NCBI RefSeq assembly: GCF_963676685.1
Contig: NC_092353.1
Span: 7,840,207-7,904,206, forward strand
Direction of reading: 5' to 3'
Length of the DNA stretch: 64,000 nt
Origin: Mytilus edulis
Taxonomy: Eukaryota; Mollusca; Bivalvia; Mytilida; Mytilidae
Shown: piece after piece, positions 11,413 to 23,949 of the stretch
Position numbering within the stretch: the stretch's first letter is position 1
Layout of the letters: every line of letters begins with the position of its first letter
The notes under the pieces: model-generated
Database searches by the model: none
What the model was told of the DNA's origin: nothing
The model's input: the letters and a program-made list of their open reading frames with translations, nothing else
Program-made: the position numbers and the translations under genes

Positions 11413-13605
11413 ATGTTTGATGACATAGAGGGCGCAGTATCTATCATAGATGATGTTCTGATATGGGGCAAAGATTTACAAGAACACAACGAACGACTTA
11501 AAAAAGTTTTAGATAGAGTAAGAGAAAACAATCTAAAATTGAGTCCTGAGAAATGTGAATTCAGAAGAAATCAAATATCGTATGTTGGACACTTACTTAC
11601 ATCTGAAGGAGTGAAACCTGATCAAGAAAAAGTTAGAGCTGTAGAAGCTATGAATCCGCCTGAAAACAAAAGCGAGCTGTTAACGTTTCTAGGATTTATA
11701 AACTATCTTACCAAGTTCATACCGAATATGTCAGAAGTTAGCGCACCACTAAGGCAACTTCTTGAGAAGAAAACTGCATGGCATTGGAACGAGCAACAAC
11801 AAACAAGCTTCCAAAAGCTGAAACATATGGCTACGAACTCGCCAGTACTTAAATACTTTGATCCAAAATTACCATTAACTCTTTCAGTTGACGCAAGTCA
11901 AAAGGGATTGGGTGCAGTGATTCTTCAAGAAGGAAAACCGATTGCGTACGCATCGAGAGCTATGACAATAAGTCAGCAGAGATATGCACAAATAGAAAAG
12001 GAAACACTAGCAATAGTGTATGGCTGTGAAAAGTTCCACCAGTATATTTTTGGACGAAAGGTACTTGTTGAAACAGACCACAAGCCGTTACAGGCGATAT
12101 TTAAAAAGCCGCTATACCAAACTCCGCCAAGATTGCAACGTCTTCTATTGTCATTACAAAAGTACGATCTCAATGTACAATACAAGCAAGGGAAACTAAT
12201 GTTTCTAGCAGATCACTTGAGTCGAAATTACCTGCAGGAAACCAAAGAAGACTTGGTTCCTGATTTAACGGTAAACGAATTAACTTTATTAGCGTATTTG
12301 CCAATCTCACAACAGATGTATGATAGATTTCAAAAGTCAACAGCCGAAGATTTTGAACTCAAAGAATTAACAAAAACAGTTATCGAAGGATGGCCGCTAG
12401 ACAAGTCAGAATTAGTAAAGAGTATGACTCCTTACTGGACATTCCGAGATAAGATTTCGTGTGTAGATGGACTACTTTTTAAGTCACACAAACTGATTGT
12501 ACCGAAAAGTATGCAACGTGAAATGCTAAATAAAATCCATGAATCGCATATGGGTATCAACAAATGTAAAGCCCGAGCACGAGATGTGTTATTTTGGAAT
12601 GGAATGGCCGCTCAAATAGAAGATTTCATTAGCAAATGCTCAACATGTCAAGAGAATCAAAAAGAACAAACAAAAGAACCGATGATTGAATCAGAGCTAC
12701 CGGAGAGACCGTGGTCGAAAGTTGCCGCAGATATTTTCCATTTGAATGGAAATGATTACATCTTAATCGTTGATTACTACTCCAAATGGCCCGAGATTCA
12801 CAAATTAGACAATCTAACTAGTAAGAACACAATTGCTTACTTGAAAAGTACATTTTCAAGATGTGGAATTCCGGATATTTTCTACTCAGACAACGGAGTC
12901 CAATTCAGCAGTCTTGAATTCAAAGATTTCGCAAAGGATTACGGATTTCAACATCTTACATCTAGCCCTACATACGCACAATATAATGGGCAAGCCGAAA
13001 GGACAGTTCAGACAATTAAATCTTTACTGAAGAAATCCAAAGACCCGTACAAATCACTATTGGATTACAGGAATACCGCAATTACAGAATTGGAATTATC
13101 ACCAGCACAAATATTCTATGGACGTAAACTAAAAACTACATTACCAACAACAGCACCGCTACTAAATGTTAACAATTCACAGGATATTCGCCGAAAATTA
13201 AAGGAAAGACAAAACAAACAGAAGCACTATTATGACAGACAATCAAAACCGTTAGAACCACTTCAAAACGGACAGAAAGTTTTAGTACACGATGGAAATA
13301 AATGGTCGAAACACGCGACTGTAAAACGTAAACATCACACTCCAAGGTCGTACGTAGTAGAAACAGCTGATGGGAGACTTTACCGGCGTAATAGAAAACA
13401 TTAACGACCTACTAAATGTAACAAAGATCAACATACACAGAACATTGTGCCGATAGTGAATCATAATCATCAAGTTCATAAAGAGGTTATCAACACACCC
13501 AGTGCAGACGAAACATCAGCATGTGTAACTCAATCCGTCGTTACAAAAACAAGGTCAGGAAGGAATGTGCAAATACCAACAAAATTTAATGATTATGTGC
13601 GATAA
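11413..13605 (+). pseudogene. pol: pol, second part: RT C-terminus, RNase H, integrase
   Basis: Residues below count from ATG 11413. The RT catalytic Asp pair is at 13-14 (IIDDVLIWG). RNase H spans about 155-270 with D160, E196, D222 and D267. The integrase zinc finger has H376, H379, C409 and C412. The integrase core has D440, D493 and E529, the last pair 36 apart as expected for D-D-35-E. An in-frame TAA at 13402-13404 interrupts the tail; the same frame continues to 13605 with a TRSGRNVQIP ending typical of this group's C-terminus. Apart from that stop, this half of pol is intact. Confidence 0.92.
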
Positions 13606-14051
13606 GCGATGTCAATGTTCTATGTTTTAGAAATGTGTTTATCATTCGAATAGTGTGAAACCGAAAATAACAAGATAATTAGTAGTGATGAAATATATCA
13701 AATTAGAATATCGAATATAAAACATCATGGAGACGGGATGTATATAGAGGATTGCATGATTATTTGACTTTGGTTAAGCATAGTTAGGATATTTAGATTA
13801 GAATAGGACATTATAGACAATTAGATGAACAGTTAAATTCATAAGTGCTCTTTATTCAGATGGACAGTAATTGATTTTTCTTAATGAAATGTTTATGACA
13901 GTTCAATTCAATATCAGCAAACCGAATAAAAACAAATTTTATTTTGAAACTCTTTCGATATATTTAAATGATTTATTTAAAATGATAAATTTCGTTAATT
14001 TCTCATTTGCATATTTCTCTTTATTTTAATCTGCTACTTTCATTTTCTGAT

Positions 14052-14060
14052 AAGGGGAGA
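14052..14060 (+). promoter_or_regulatory. Polypurine tract
   Basis: AAGGGGAGA directly precedes the TGT of the 3' LTR, the expected position of the plus-strand primer in reverse transcription. Confidence 0.85.
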
Positions 14061-14195
14061 TGTCACGTGTGCTAAATCTGTATTCTATTTATACTCAGTT
14101 ACAGCCTCTGTTTCATATATGTATACGTCATTATGTAGTTATAATTAAACGAGATCTGGAACTGAACATGTCTGTTCAATGAGCCACACATAACA
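14061..14195 (+). repeat. 3' LTR
   Basis: 135 bp, one base different from the 5' LTR. It is followed by CCCCC, which duplicates the five bases before the 5' LTR. Confidence 0.95.
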
Positions 14196-14200
14196 CCCCC

Positions 14201-14837
14201 ATGAGGGGCCTCACTGTTAAGGATTTATGGACGAAATGTGTCTAACAAAAAAAAACCTTTTATCTGGTAACAGACAGACAATATCTTGTCTATAAGGGTA
14301 CATATCTGTATTGAATTTAGCACAAGGGTTCATGCCACAAAAAAAGGGAATCTGTGGTTAAACTTATCGGAGATGATTGTTTTGGTACAAAACAGGAAAT
14401 ATGATTTCATGTTTACATTTGATACACATACTTTACACAGCATAATCATGATAATTGCGTTACTTTACGTTAGTGATATAAAAACAATATCAACAGAAAG
14501 TAAATTGGTATAAACAGTTCAACCAGTTTTAACAAATAAAAACATTTTTAAAGTAAGAAAGAATCATACAATTGTGAATTTAGATGTTTTTTGCAATTGT
14601 ATGGCAATTTGCTATTCAGTAGTGTGGCTGGGGGAAATAAAATGAATTTTCATTTCAATTTTACAAATGAATGAAAAATCAAAAAACGTCAGGATTCACA
14701 ATTTATTCTTTAAAAATATTACACCAAGTTTCTATCAAATTCCCTTCTCACTCCTTCAACATAAACATGAATATGTTTGAGGACACATGTAGTTGTTAAT
14801 TTGGTCATTTAGTCATATTACCAATATTCTAATTCTG
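14201..14837. other. No gene recognised
   Basis: AT-rich flank of the LTR element. Open frames here are short and without motifs. Confidence 0.35.
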
Positions 14838-15012
14838 AAAGAGGGGCGAAAGATACCAAAGGGACAGTCAAATTCACAAATTCAAAATAAACTGACTAAA
14901 CAAGAAAAGACAAACATACAACTAATAGTACACAAGACACAATATAGAAATCTAAAGACTAAGCAACTCGAACCCAACAAAACACAGGGGGTGATCTCCG
15001 GTGCTGACCAGT
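14838..15012 (+). repeat. Dispersed mussel repeat (copy 1)
   Basis: Runs from GGCGAAAGATACCAAAGGGA through 'agtacacaagacacaatata' to GGGGGTGATCTCCGGTGCT. The reverse complement of the same family lies at 53130-53345, which establishes it as dispersed. Probably a short non-coding element; the superfamily is unknown to me. Confidence 0.7.
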
Positions 15013-16374
15013 CTTTACAATTACATTACTATTAAATGTTTTGAGTTAACCAGAAAACCAGCAAATACCTTTATTTTGGTTTTTTTTTCTGGCGTAGGAA
15101 ATATCCATCTCCCTTACTTTTTGAATCACAAAGTTTTAAATTGCATGATGTATAGCCATACATCCTTAAATATTCAAATGTTAAGTCCATACTGCAAAGA
15201 TGGAAGTAAAAGTATACACGAGGAGATAAATTTTCTAGATGAGGTTCATAATGACATGATATAGCATGTTGAAGGATTTCGTAGCGGACAACGACCTTTT
15301 ATCGTATTTCCATTGGTGATTCTATAAGAACTTGTGAATAAAATACAACTTTCATTGAATAGTAAAGGGAACGCAAAATCAAACTTTCACCAAACAAAAA
15401 TGAGCTTATCAGAGAAAAAAGATAACTTTTCAGTAAATGTATCTGCTCAGCTTCAGTTGATTTTGGTTTCTCTTCGTACGCTAAATATGAAAGTACAGTA
15501 ATATAAATACTTTCGATTGAAAGGCTGTAGGTTTGTTTTTTTTTTTGTTTTTTTTTAAGTCATATCGATTCTCAGTTTCAATCAGCATACGTTTTCAGAT
15601 GGTCATGTTGTCCATATAGCAATAACAACACACCTACTAATGGACTGTTCGGTTTTTTCCCTATTGAGATGGTAATGATGGGTACCGTTGAGACCGTTCA
15701 ATATGATACGTGAAAGATTGCTAATTGATGCTAGGTGGTCCATCAGCAACCTTGTTTGCAATATGTCTTATGTCTTCAAGTTCTGTTACATGATTATTTT
15801 CTATGCCTCATCGTATCTTTTTGCTCGCCATTTTCGACACTGCGTACTTGTGCAAAGTCAGGCAGTATTAAGAATGATAATGTATTGCTTCATTGCTGTG
15901 AAAAATGAACCTACTCTATTGAAGTCGATGGTTGTATCAACCGTCTGGTCGCTGCATCTTATGTATTCATACCCTAAGGGTATTGACAATTCCTTTTGTC
16001 AATCCTTTGCTAATATCATCCCCCCCCCCCCCCCCCAACATCGACCATTCCGTAATGTAAATTTCTCATCTTATTGTTTTGTTTCATAATATAAAATTAT
16101 GCCTTCGGCTTTTTCTTGGTACATACAATCAAATGTCTCTGAAATCGGTTCAAGTGATTTGTTAATATTTAAGTTAATAATCATGAGATGCTATTCAAAA
16201 GTGTAAATTATGTTGGAATATTCAATAAAATGCAGTCAACGATTAAATCATGACATAAATTTTCTAGAACAAAACAAACGATTGTTCTAAAATACATTTA
16301 AACATATAAAAAGAAATAATTGTTGAAAGCAAATAAAAATATATTGTCACTGTCAGGTGAAAACCGTCGCAAAA
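15013..16374. other. No gene recognised; 17-base poly-C tract
   Basis: Contains a C17 homopolymer at 16020-16036 and poly-T near 15535-15557. The 133-codon frame at 15688-16089 runs through the poly-C (PPPPP) and shows no domain, so it is not called. Confidence 0.4.
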
Positions 16375-17845
16375 TGAATTCAAATGGCAAAGGGTCATGG
16401 CTAGACCTCCCTGATCTCATAATCTTCATAATATTTTGCAGTTATTAAGTTAATATAACGATAAAAATGTCACCAAAAGGAATATGGGTAACCATCTTGT
16501 CTTCTTTATTTACGAAGGGCTCAAAGTGCTAGTTTGGTATTCAAAATATAAGTGAAAAACCTAACGAAGACCGCGTAAATGACGGCGATGCCCTCTCGTT
16601 CTTTAAATGTTCATAAAATTCAATGACCTCTTAAATAATATATATATATATATATACAGATTGGGTTATAGAATTTTTCCAGAATAATGTCATCTTCAAT
16701 AGCTATGAAGGGTTTTAAATTGTCACTTTTGAACTACAAATTGTCGATAATTCAAGGCAAAAGGCACAGGGCAATTAATGACAAGACCTCCCTGCTTTCT
16801 CAATCTTTATAATATTGTACATACAGTTAGTTGAGATAAAGATACAAATGCTTCCAAAAAGGAATATTGGTAAGCGTCTTGTCTTTTATGTTTACAGATT
16901 GCTCAAAGTGCCAGTTTGATATTCAAAAATGTTAAGTAAAAACCTACTGGAGACTGCTTAAATCACGATGAGATCATCTGTTCTTGCATTGTCCATACAA
17001 TGTAATGTTCATTCAGACTTGGTGTATAAACAGATCGAATGAAAAGGTTCTCGAAGATTAATGTCATCTTCGATATCTCTGTCTGTTTTTAATTGTAACT
17101 GTTCAACTACAAATTTTCCAAAATTAATTCAAATGATACCGACCATGGCTAGACCTCCCTAATATCTCAATCTTTAAAATATTATGCATATATTTAGTTG
17201 AAATAACGATACATATGACACCAAAAGGAATCTGGGTAAACTTTGTGTCTTCTATGTTTAAAGACACCTCAAAATTCCAGTTTAAATTTTAAAATATAAA
17301 GTGAAAAACTACCGGAAAGACCAGTGGTCTCAAGAAGGTTTTCATTATAAATTTTGAATATCTAACTGACAGTTTGAGCACTCCATAACATAAGAAGACG
17401 AAAAAGATACATAAATTCCTTTTGATGTCATCTATATATATATAAACTAATTGTATGCATAATATTATGATGATTGAGAGCTAGACAACGCCATGTCCCC
17501 TGTCACCTGACTTTTTTTTATTTGAAAAGTGACAATTTAAGCCCTCATTACATATCAAAATTAACATTTTCAGGGAAATCATTTTACTAGTATCTGTATT
17601 TATACAAAGTCTACAGCAGTAATAAATTTTGTGGATATTGGAATACCAGAGGATTGACTGTTTAATTTTTCAGCGGTCTCCGGTCTCTCACTATAAACTT
17701 TGATTATCAAACTGGCACTCTGAGTTACCCATAAACTTAGAATACGAAAAGGTTATCCCAATTCTTTTTGATGTAATTTGAAAATGTTTTATGCACTAAG
17801 TGTATGCATAATATTATGATTATTGAGAGATCACAAAGAACTAGT
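16375..17845. repeat. Cluster of ~370-bp repeat, three direct and two inverted copies
   Basis: Three head-to-tail copies begin near 16385, 16755 and 17125. Each contains a version of 'tagacctccct', 'caaaaaggaat', 'cttgtcttctttatttac', 'tcaaagtgccagtttgatat' and a Phe/Ala-poor spacer. Two further copies in the opposite orientation follow (about 17330-17500 and 17675-17845). The junction between direct copy 3 and inverted copy 4 is near 17325 (ACCGGAAAGACCAGTGGTC). A (TA)n microsatellite sits at 16638-16660. No coding frame is present. Confidence 0.75.
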
Positions 17846-18834
17846 TATGGGCATGTGCCTCCTGGATATAGCTTGATATTTCGATAATATCTTTTATTTT
17901 TTTCTTTCATGAGTTGTTTCTATTTCTATTTCTAAATCTTAATAGAGGGCTGTTTCTTTTTGTTTCTGAAATATCAAGTGTCCATTCGTGGTGATGTTCC
18001 TTTGATAAAAATATATAGGTCACAAAGAGAAATATCGATTTACATATAAGGGTTTATGTATTCTTGTAAACAAGAAATTTCTTTTCATGTTCTTTCATTT
18101 CAATTGTTATCTGCATGATAAAAACATGAGGACTAAAAACGCCAATTCCGTAGTTATGAACTGACCACTAAGTATAAATTCCTACCTTATGTGCAACCAA
18201 GTTCATTATTGATGATTACGGTTAATTGAATTTTACATATTTACATAAGTTTTCATAAACTACAATAATATATTTATAATTGTATGAATTGTTCAAAGAT
18301 GTGACTTGGGATATGTTATATCTACCCGTTTATTTCTATTTTGTATATGTCACCATTATAGGTACATCAAATCTGATAACGGTGGCTAGGGTCAGTTTAA
18401 GGAAAATATTGAGTATAGTTATCATTTCCGTTTTGTTTGTCAAATGTACACTACCTGTATGAAACTTGGAATAAAGCAGTTAACCGATGTTCAAGTTTCA
18501 GAAACCGATTAAAAACACATTTCCAAGCACTGAGAGAATCGAATGAACTCCTTTTGGAGCTTAACCATGACACGTCGACCGCGTAACACTTGAGTCAACA
18601 TTTACATCCTGTTATCTGAAGTGATTTTGGTTCACAACTGTTCCAAACTATATTTATAGTAACTTAATAAAATCTTACTTATAATGCCATTTTCATCGTC
18701 TTCCTAATCGCCAACACATCATTATCATTACATTATCTTTACATTCTTTTCATTCTTAATCAAATTATACTACAAACTTTATAATTGGGATTTAAGTATA
18801 AAGAATGTGCACGGGTTTAACATGTTTGTAAGAG
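17846..18834. other. No gene recognised
   Basis: AT-rich DNA. The short frame at 18280-18462 is hydrophobic and unsupported. Confidence 0.35.
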
Positions 18835-19080
18835 CTCTTCTTAACTGGAGCCGGTGTAACACCACAACAAATGAACAAAGTGTAAAAACAAGTGGTTGTC
18901 GGTTTTGAGAGCCTATCATATTTGTTTTTCTGTTTAGAATTAAAGTCCTTTATAGCTGACAATATGGAATAACTTTTTATAGGTGAAGGAAACGGTGGCC
19001 CATCATTGTTCACACCAATATCATTTGACCTGTGGTGGATAGCTGTCTTATTGGCAATTATACCATATCTCTTATTTTTA
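18835..19080. repeat. Remnant of a dispersed repeat
   Basis: Starts near 'aactggagccggtgtaacac' and ends TGTCTTATTGGCAATTATAC followed by CATATCTC and a T-rich tail. That terminal phrase, TCATTGGCAATCATACCACA-like, recurs at 28025 and 33530 (reverse), 43110, 48210 and 49740, so this is one of several related ends in the window. Confidence 0.6.
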
Positions 19081-19984
19081 TATCAACTCAAAAGATCGAT
19101 ATAAGGAATAACACAATTCAAATACAAACAGAGGACACAAAGCACCGAAATAGTAGTTACTGAAAGCCTGGTTGAAATCCAAATACAATTACTCAAGATC
19201 TCCAAGACTAAATAATCAATTAGTTCTCGTCCGGATTTAGTGTTAACACATAAACAGTCTATAAAACCCATTATCTGTACGTGTGTGCAATGCAAACACA
19301 TAAGTAAACATTTTTGACATGATGAAGTTTAATGAGTTCTCATATTTGTACATATATAACATAATATTTGGTTTTATTTTGTCAAAAATGAATTCCTTAT
19401 TAATTCTTTAAAAAATAATATTTAAGATTTTACTACTTTATTTAATTGGTAATCTTCAAGGAGAATTATTTTCTTTCTAAATACGCAGGTCTTATATGTA
19501 TATGCATCACCTTACAAATCTAATATCCTGTTTTTAAAAGCACTTTACAGGTAGAACCAAACTTCCTTAAGTTTCCAAATTTTTGCATTCATCAGGTTTT
19601 GTTATTTTGTTGTTTTTGTTTTAATTTTGACGAATGTAATGACACACAACAGTATACAAAACTCCATAAAAGAACTAAAGACAGAGCACCTCGAATATTA
19701 CTATCATTTTAAATTAAATTTAAAACAATTTGAAAGACAATAAGGTTTCAATTAATTGCTAAAATAATAAAATTGTTACTGTTAATATTTTTACCCAAAC
19801 CTTTAATCATATATTGTATCATTTTTTCTATTTTCTATTAAACCTTCATGAATAATACCAAATGACTTATATTTAAATCATATTAATTTCCTGAGCTAAC
19901 GTATAAAAAGGGGGAACTCATACTTTTTTGACAATTTTACCTATTATGTCGGTTTTGTTCTTGCATCGTTGTAAATACATGGTA
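19081..19984. other. No gene recognised
   Basis: AT-rich DNA with no motif-bearing frame and no element boundary recognised. Confidence 0.35.
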
Positions 19985-20180
19985 TTTGATGCGACTGTTA
20001 TACAATGAGATTTTAAGCGCTATAAAGCCAGGTTCAATCCCCCATTTTCTCCATTTAAAAATGCCTTTTCCAAGTCAGAAATATGACATTTGTTGTTTAT
20101 TCGTTTGATGTGGTTTATCATTTGATTTTGGACTTTCGATTTCGAAATTTCCTCGGAGTTCAGTATTTTTGTGAATTTGC
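19985..20180. repeat. Dispersed repeat ending in TTTCCTCGGAGTTCAGTATT
   Basis: Shares 'gatttt/cttt...taaatccggtt', 'aagtcagaaatatgac' and 'tttgttgtttattcgtttga' with 28195-28345. The TCCTCGGAGTTCAGTATTTTTGTGA end is one I associate with abundant bivalve short repeats. Confidence 0.6.
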
Positions 20181-21283
20181 TTTTGTCTTATCTAACAAAT
20201 ACGTACCTTCGTCAGAAATTAAGCAGGCCCATAAAAGATTTGGATAGTTTTTGAGTTGAATGCCGATATTTTTTAGCTTTGTAAAGTTACGAAAATACTA
20301 AACTCCGATGAAAATTCATAAATGAAAGTCTCTTATCAGATAATAAGATTAGATGGAAAATTAACGAATGGATAAGTTCTCTACATATTGATTCATATTT
20401 ATAAATGATGTTCTTGTACCGATAAAATTTAGTGAACGTTTTAAACCAAAGTGTAATAATGTTTAAGTCCTACAGAGATTTTTTCCGTTTAAATCAAATA
20501 CGTTGTTACATACACGAGCGATTTGAATAAATTGAGATATCTATAAAGACCATAATGTGCTGACACGGGAACTTCAACATTTAAAAATGGATAATTAACA
20601 AAAGAAAATTATAAATCATCACTTGTATCATACCTTTTGGTATTAAGCTTCCCGTTTAAAATACAGATATAAATAAATGAATTGTAACTCATAACAATAC
20701 AGAAACAAGTCTGCAAGAAGTGATACACAGTAAGTCCCGATGTGTGTTTCGATAACTTTTTATCTTCATAAAAAATATTAATTTTTTAATCTTTATTTAT
20801 AAGACTTTGTGCTAATACAGACCATATCATGTTGAATATAGTTTTTCTAACTTTTTCATATAAGGCCATCTCTTTCATGGAAGGAAAAATTCATTAAATA
20901 ATGTTTTCTTACCCTGGTATTTGTTTTTTTTTTATTTCCTTACAGTAAATTATAAGAGCTATCTTGTTATATTTTAGTTCAAGATTATATTCATGATATT
21001 CCAAAGGTTTTTTTATGCTCACATTATTGTTTTATGTTTTGTTTTGTTTTTCTTTATATTTAGGGAAAAAGATGTCCAAAGCTGTTAGTTTTATTATATA
21101 TTTAGAAATCAGCATGATCTCTACTACAGTTTGGCTAAATTACAAGTATATATAGATATAGATATCGTTTTAAGTTTACAACTATTGTTCTGTCCCAATT
21201 AATTTATAGTCATGCTCTTATATATTTTACACAACATTTTACAAAATTTATATTGCATTTTCAAGCAGAAATAATCTCCTAAG
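20181..21283. other. Upstream region of the AlbA_2-STAND gene
   Basis: No clear TATA box or 5' exon could be assigned. The bases before the start codon (CTCCTAAG, ATG at 21284) do not fix the transcription start, and a non-coding first exon upstream is possible. Confidence 0.3.
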
Positions 21284-21569
21284 ATGGATTCTGAAGAAAA
21301 TGCAAACATTCAACAAGATAGTGTTGATGCTGGTTCTCCAGATGAGGGTGTTAATGTTCAAGTGGTTGGGCGAAGCAATGTGGATAGTCCAACAACAAGA
21401 ATCAAGCTAGGAAATAGCGTCAAGGTTGCATATGAAGAAAATTATGCTGCTGGTCAGAGAGAAAACAATGGGAATGGTGATTCTGCGATAAAACTTTCTT
21501 CTACTGTGAAAGATTCAGAAACTGAAAAAGAAAGCAAGAAATCAAACGCTACTGCAAAATCAAATTCAG
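21284..21569 (+). CDS. AlbA_2-STAND gene, exon 1
   Basis: Starts at ATG 21284 (MDSEENANIQQDSVD) and ends before GTTAGT at 21570, leaving one base. It encodes 95 residues rich in Asn, Ser, Glu and Lys, which look disordered. No signal peptide or membrane segment, consistent with an intracellular protein. Confidence 0.75.
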
Positions 21570-22292
21570 GTTAGTAAAGTTTCTTTTTGAACTATACTGC
21601 TATCAGTTATTGAAGTTACTAGTTTTACAAATAGTCATAAGATGAACGTATGTTTTGTGGCTATCAGTTATGATAAACCGAAATGTTCATCATCTGGTTG
21701 TTTTTCTCTCACAGTATAGTCTATGTAATGGAATTCTTTGCAACTGTAATGTTAATAATGCAGTTGCAGATTCTGGCTATGAAATATCAGACATTCCATA
21801 ATTTTAAACTACTAAAGAGCTGGCTGTGACACCTTAGCTCTTAGATCCTTATGATTTCTACTATTAAGCAATGAAGTTATTTCATAGTTAAAAAGGGTAA
21901 TGATAAATGGTTTCATAATACGTTAATTTCTTTGAACTCTGTAAACGGTGTATGTTCGTATTGGCTAACACAAAGTGCACTAAATGTATGATGTATATAA
22001 AAGACAGAAGTTTTCAGGATGATAATTTCTTTTGTATACTAGTCTATACTTCAATTCCTTTCTTCTGAACATTATATTGCTGGTTTTTTTCATGTTTCGC
22101 TTTTTATTGCCTCCTTGGCATTTTTTATAGCTTTTCATATAAACTAAACAAAGCGTTCTGAATGTCATATTAGAAAATCCCAAACTTGAGAACACTAATT
22201 TTAGGCAAGAAAGTAAAAAAAGTCCTGTTTATGACGAAATGTTAATTAAACAAATGTTTCATGTACTTCTGTTGATAGACTGTTTTTTACAG

Positions 22293-22955
22293 ATGCAACT
22301 ACAAGTCTGAACATCAACCAAGCGATAAGTATTAATATCAAAAGAAAAATGCCAAAACAAGTGGACGCCATCATGCAGTTAGTATGTGCGTGTTTAAATT
22401 TCAATACATTTATAACACTGGAATTGAAAAATGAGGACTTCAAAACTGCGGAAACTAAACATTTTGATGAATGGTATGACCGACTAGAGAAAAAAATGAA
22501 GTTGCATTTTGATGATACCCCAGCAGATCTAATAAAACTTGATAAGTCCAGCCATTGTAACTCGGAGTATATTTTGTTGCAGATATGTCCAGCAAAGTTT
22601 GTGTGCTCTTTGGATACGTATTTATACTTTCCATCAGTCTCTTCAGTTGACCAAGTGAAAAACGAGAAGGCTATTGGCATCTTAACTCAGAAGAAACATT
22701 TTGGTGAGCTTCCCTCTAATCATGATAAATCATTTATCTACAAACGAACCGTTGAAGGTCTAAGGAGAGAACATGTAGATGTCCAGTTTAAGGAAGTAAC
22801 TTCGAAAAACATTCCAAGAGCCATAGCTGATATGGTGTCAAAATATATTTCTGCATTCGCTAACCATAAGGGTGGATGTATTTACTTTGGAATAGAGGAT
22901 AAACAAGCATTAGTTGTCGGAGTAGATTTGTCCAATACTGATGAAGAGGATATAG
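22293..22955 (+). CDS. AlbA_2-STAND gene, exon 2 with AlbA_2 start
   Basis: Acceptor TTTTTTACAG (22283-22292), donor GTAAAT at 22956; phase 1 at both ends. The first 155 residues have no recognised fold. The end carries the AlbA_2 signature: EHVDVQFKEV (protein residues 255-264), a helix with SKYISAFANHKGG (278-290) and YFGIED (293-298). In catalytic Schlafens the first motif is E-x4-E-F-K; here the second Glu is Gln (residue 260), so nuclease activity cannot be assumed. The 144-codon frame on the other strand is a shadow. Confidence 0.85.
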
Positions 22956-23827
22956 GTAAATTTCAATTATGTGCAAAAAACAAAATTATAAGTATATTAA
23001 AGTTTCAATTCAAAATAGAAGTCAAATAAGATATATCCAACACTAATGAATAAATTAAGTAGTTATAAAGGACTTTAAAAGATAATTTCATATGTAAAAT
23101 GAGATTGTCTATTACTGAAGTAAAAAAACTTTCAAAGTTTTTCGATCGATTTAGAGATTTGTGAGCAGTTGATTTCATCAAATATAAGCATTTGATGCAA
23201 TCCCAAATATTTTAGTACGGGAACGGTGGCAAGGGAGAATCCTCCGAACTGTGACACTGACCCAATGATTGTATACACTTATAAAATGTACCTAAACAAG
23301 TCGTTTTTGAACATCTTTGGTATTTTGGGGGGATAATCTTATGTTCATGCTTGAAGATATTGATTTGCTATATGGTATATATTTTATCATGACAAGACAT
23401 ACATCTAGTTCGAATTGTGTTCCGGTCTGATATAGCCGTATATATATATTTATATTGAAACTATCATAGTATTTGAAGTGACGATCACAATGAGAGCACT
23501 GTTCCCCATTCTAATTTTTTTCATACCGATTTCTAACGGCAACAGGACAAATCAAGACTCGAAACAAACATTATATGTATCAAATCACATCAGTTTTCCC
23601 TGTAGTTGAAAACACCTTTCTTACATTGCTTTGCTGAAGTCTGTACGTTGACCTTTAATTATTAATTTCTACTTGCATCCAGTAGACGGGATCAGTTATA
23701 AAGCAAAATAAAACTAATCGATATCTATGGGGTTCAAAAATGGTTTTGTTAAAATGTTAAGATGACATGCAAATATAATCACTGTCGTATATTATGACAA
23801 ATACCGTACATTTCATATATGTTTCAG

Positions 23828-23949
23828 TTAACTCGCTGGAAGAACGAATTAAAAAAATGCAGTGGATACACAGCCCATTGTCAATGAAGAAAGGTAAACA
23901 TTGGGATATTCGTTTTGCACAGATTGCTGAAAAGCCAGCAGATTTGAAG
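23828..23949 (+). CDS. AlbA_2-STAND gene, exon 3
   Basis: Acceptor ATGTTTCAG (to 23827), donor GTTAGT at 23950. Encodes VNSLEERIKKMQWIHSP... to AEKPADLK, 122 bases, entering in phase 1 and leaving in phase 0. It continues the AlbA_2 fold between its central strands. Confidence 0.75.

Larger units (their letters stand above)
9388..14195 (+). mobile_element. LTR retrotransposon, Ty3/gypsy class, coding-defective
   Basis: A complete 4808-bp element. It has 135-bp LTRs starting TGTCACG and ending TAACA, a primer-binding-like site directly after the 5' LTR, gag and pol in order (zinc knuckles, protease, RT, RNase H, integrase), a purine tract before the 3' LTR, and a CCCCC target duplication (9383-9387 and 14196-14200). 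The LTRs differ at one position (CAATAAG against CAATGAG), implying a recent insertion, yet gag and pol carry stops, frameshifts and a block of LTR-end sequence. The RT-RNase H-integrase order places it in the Ty3/gypsy group. The zinc-knuckle and RT style resemble invertebrate Mag/K02A2.6-like elements; that finer placement is inference. Confidence 0.95.

Noticed and set aside
15688..16089. 133-codon frame ending in a Pro run
   Set aside because: The Pro run is the C17 homopolymer; the rest has no recognisable domain.
22246..22680. 144-codon minus-strand frame
   Set aside because: Antisense shadow of AlbA_2-STAND exon 2, which has matching splice sites and phases.
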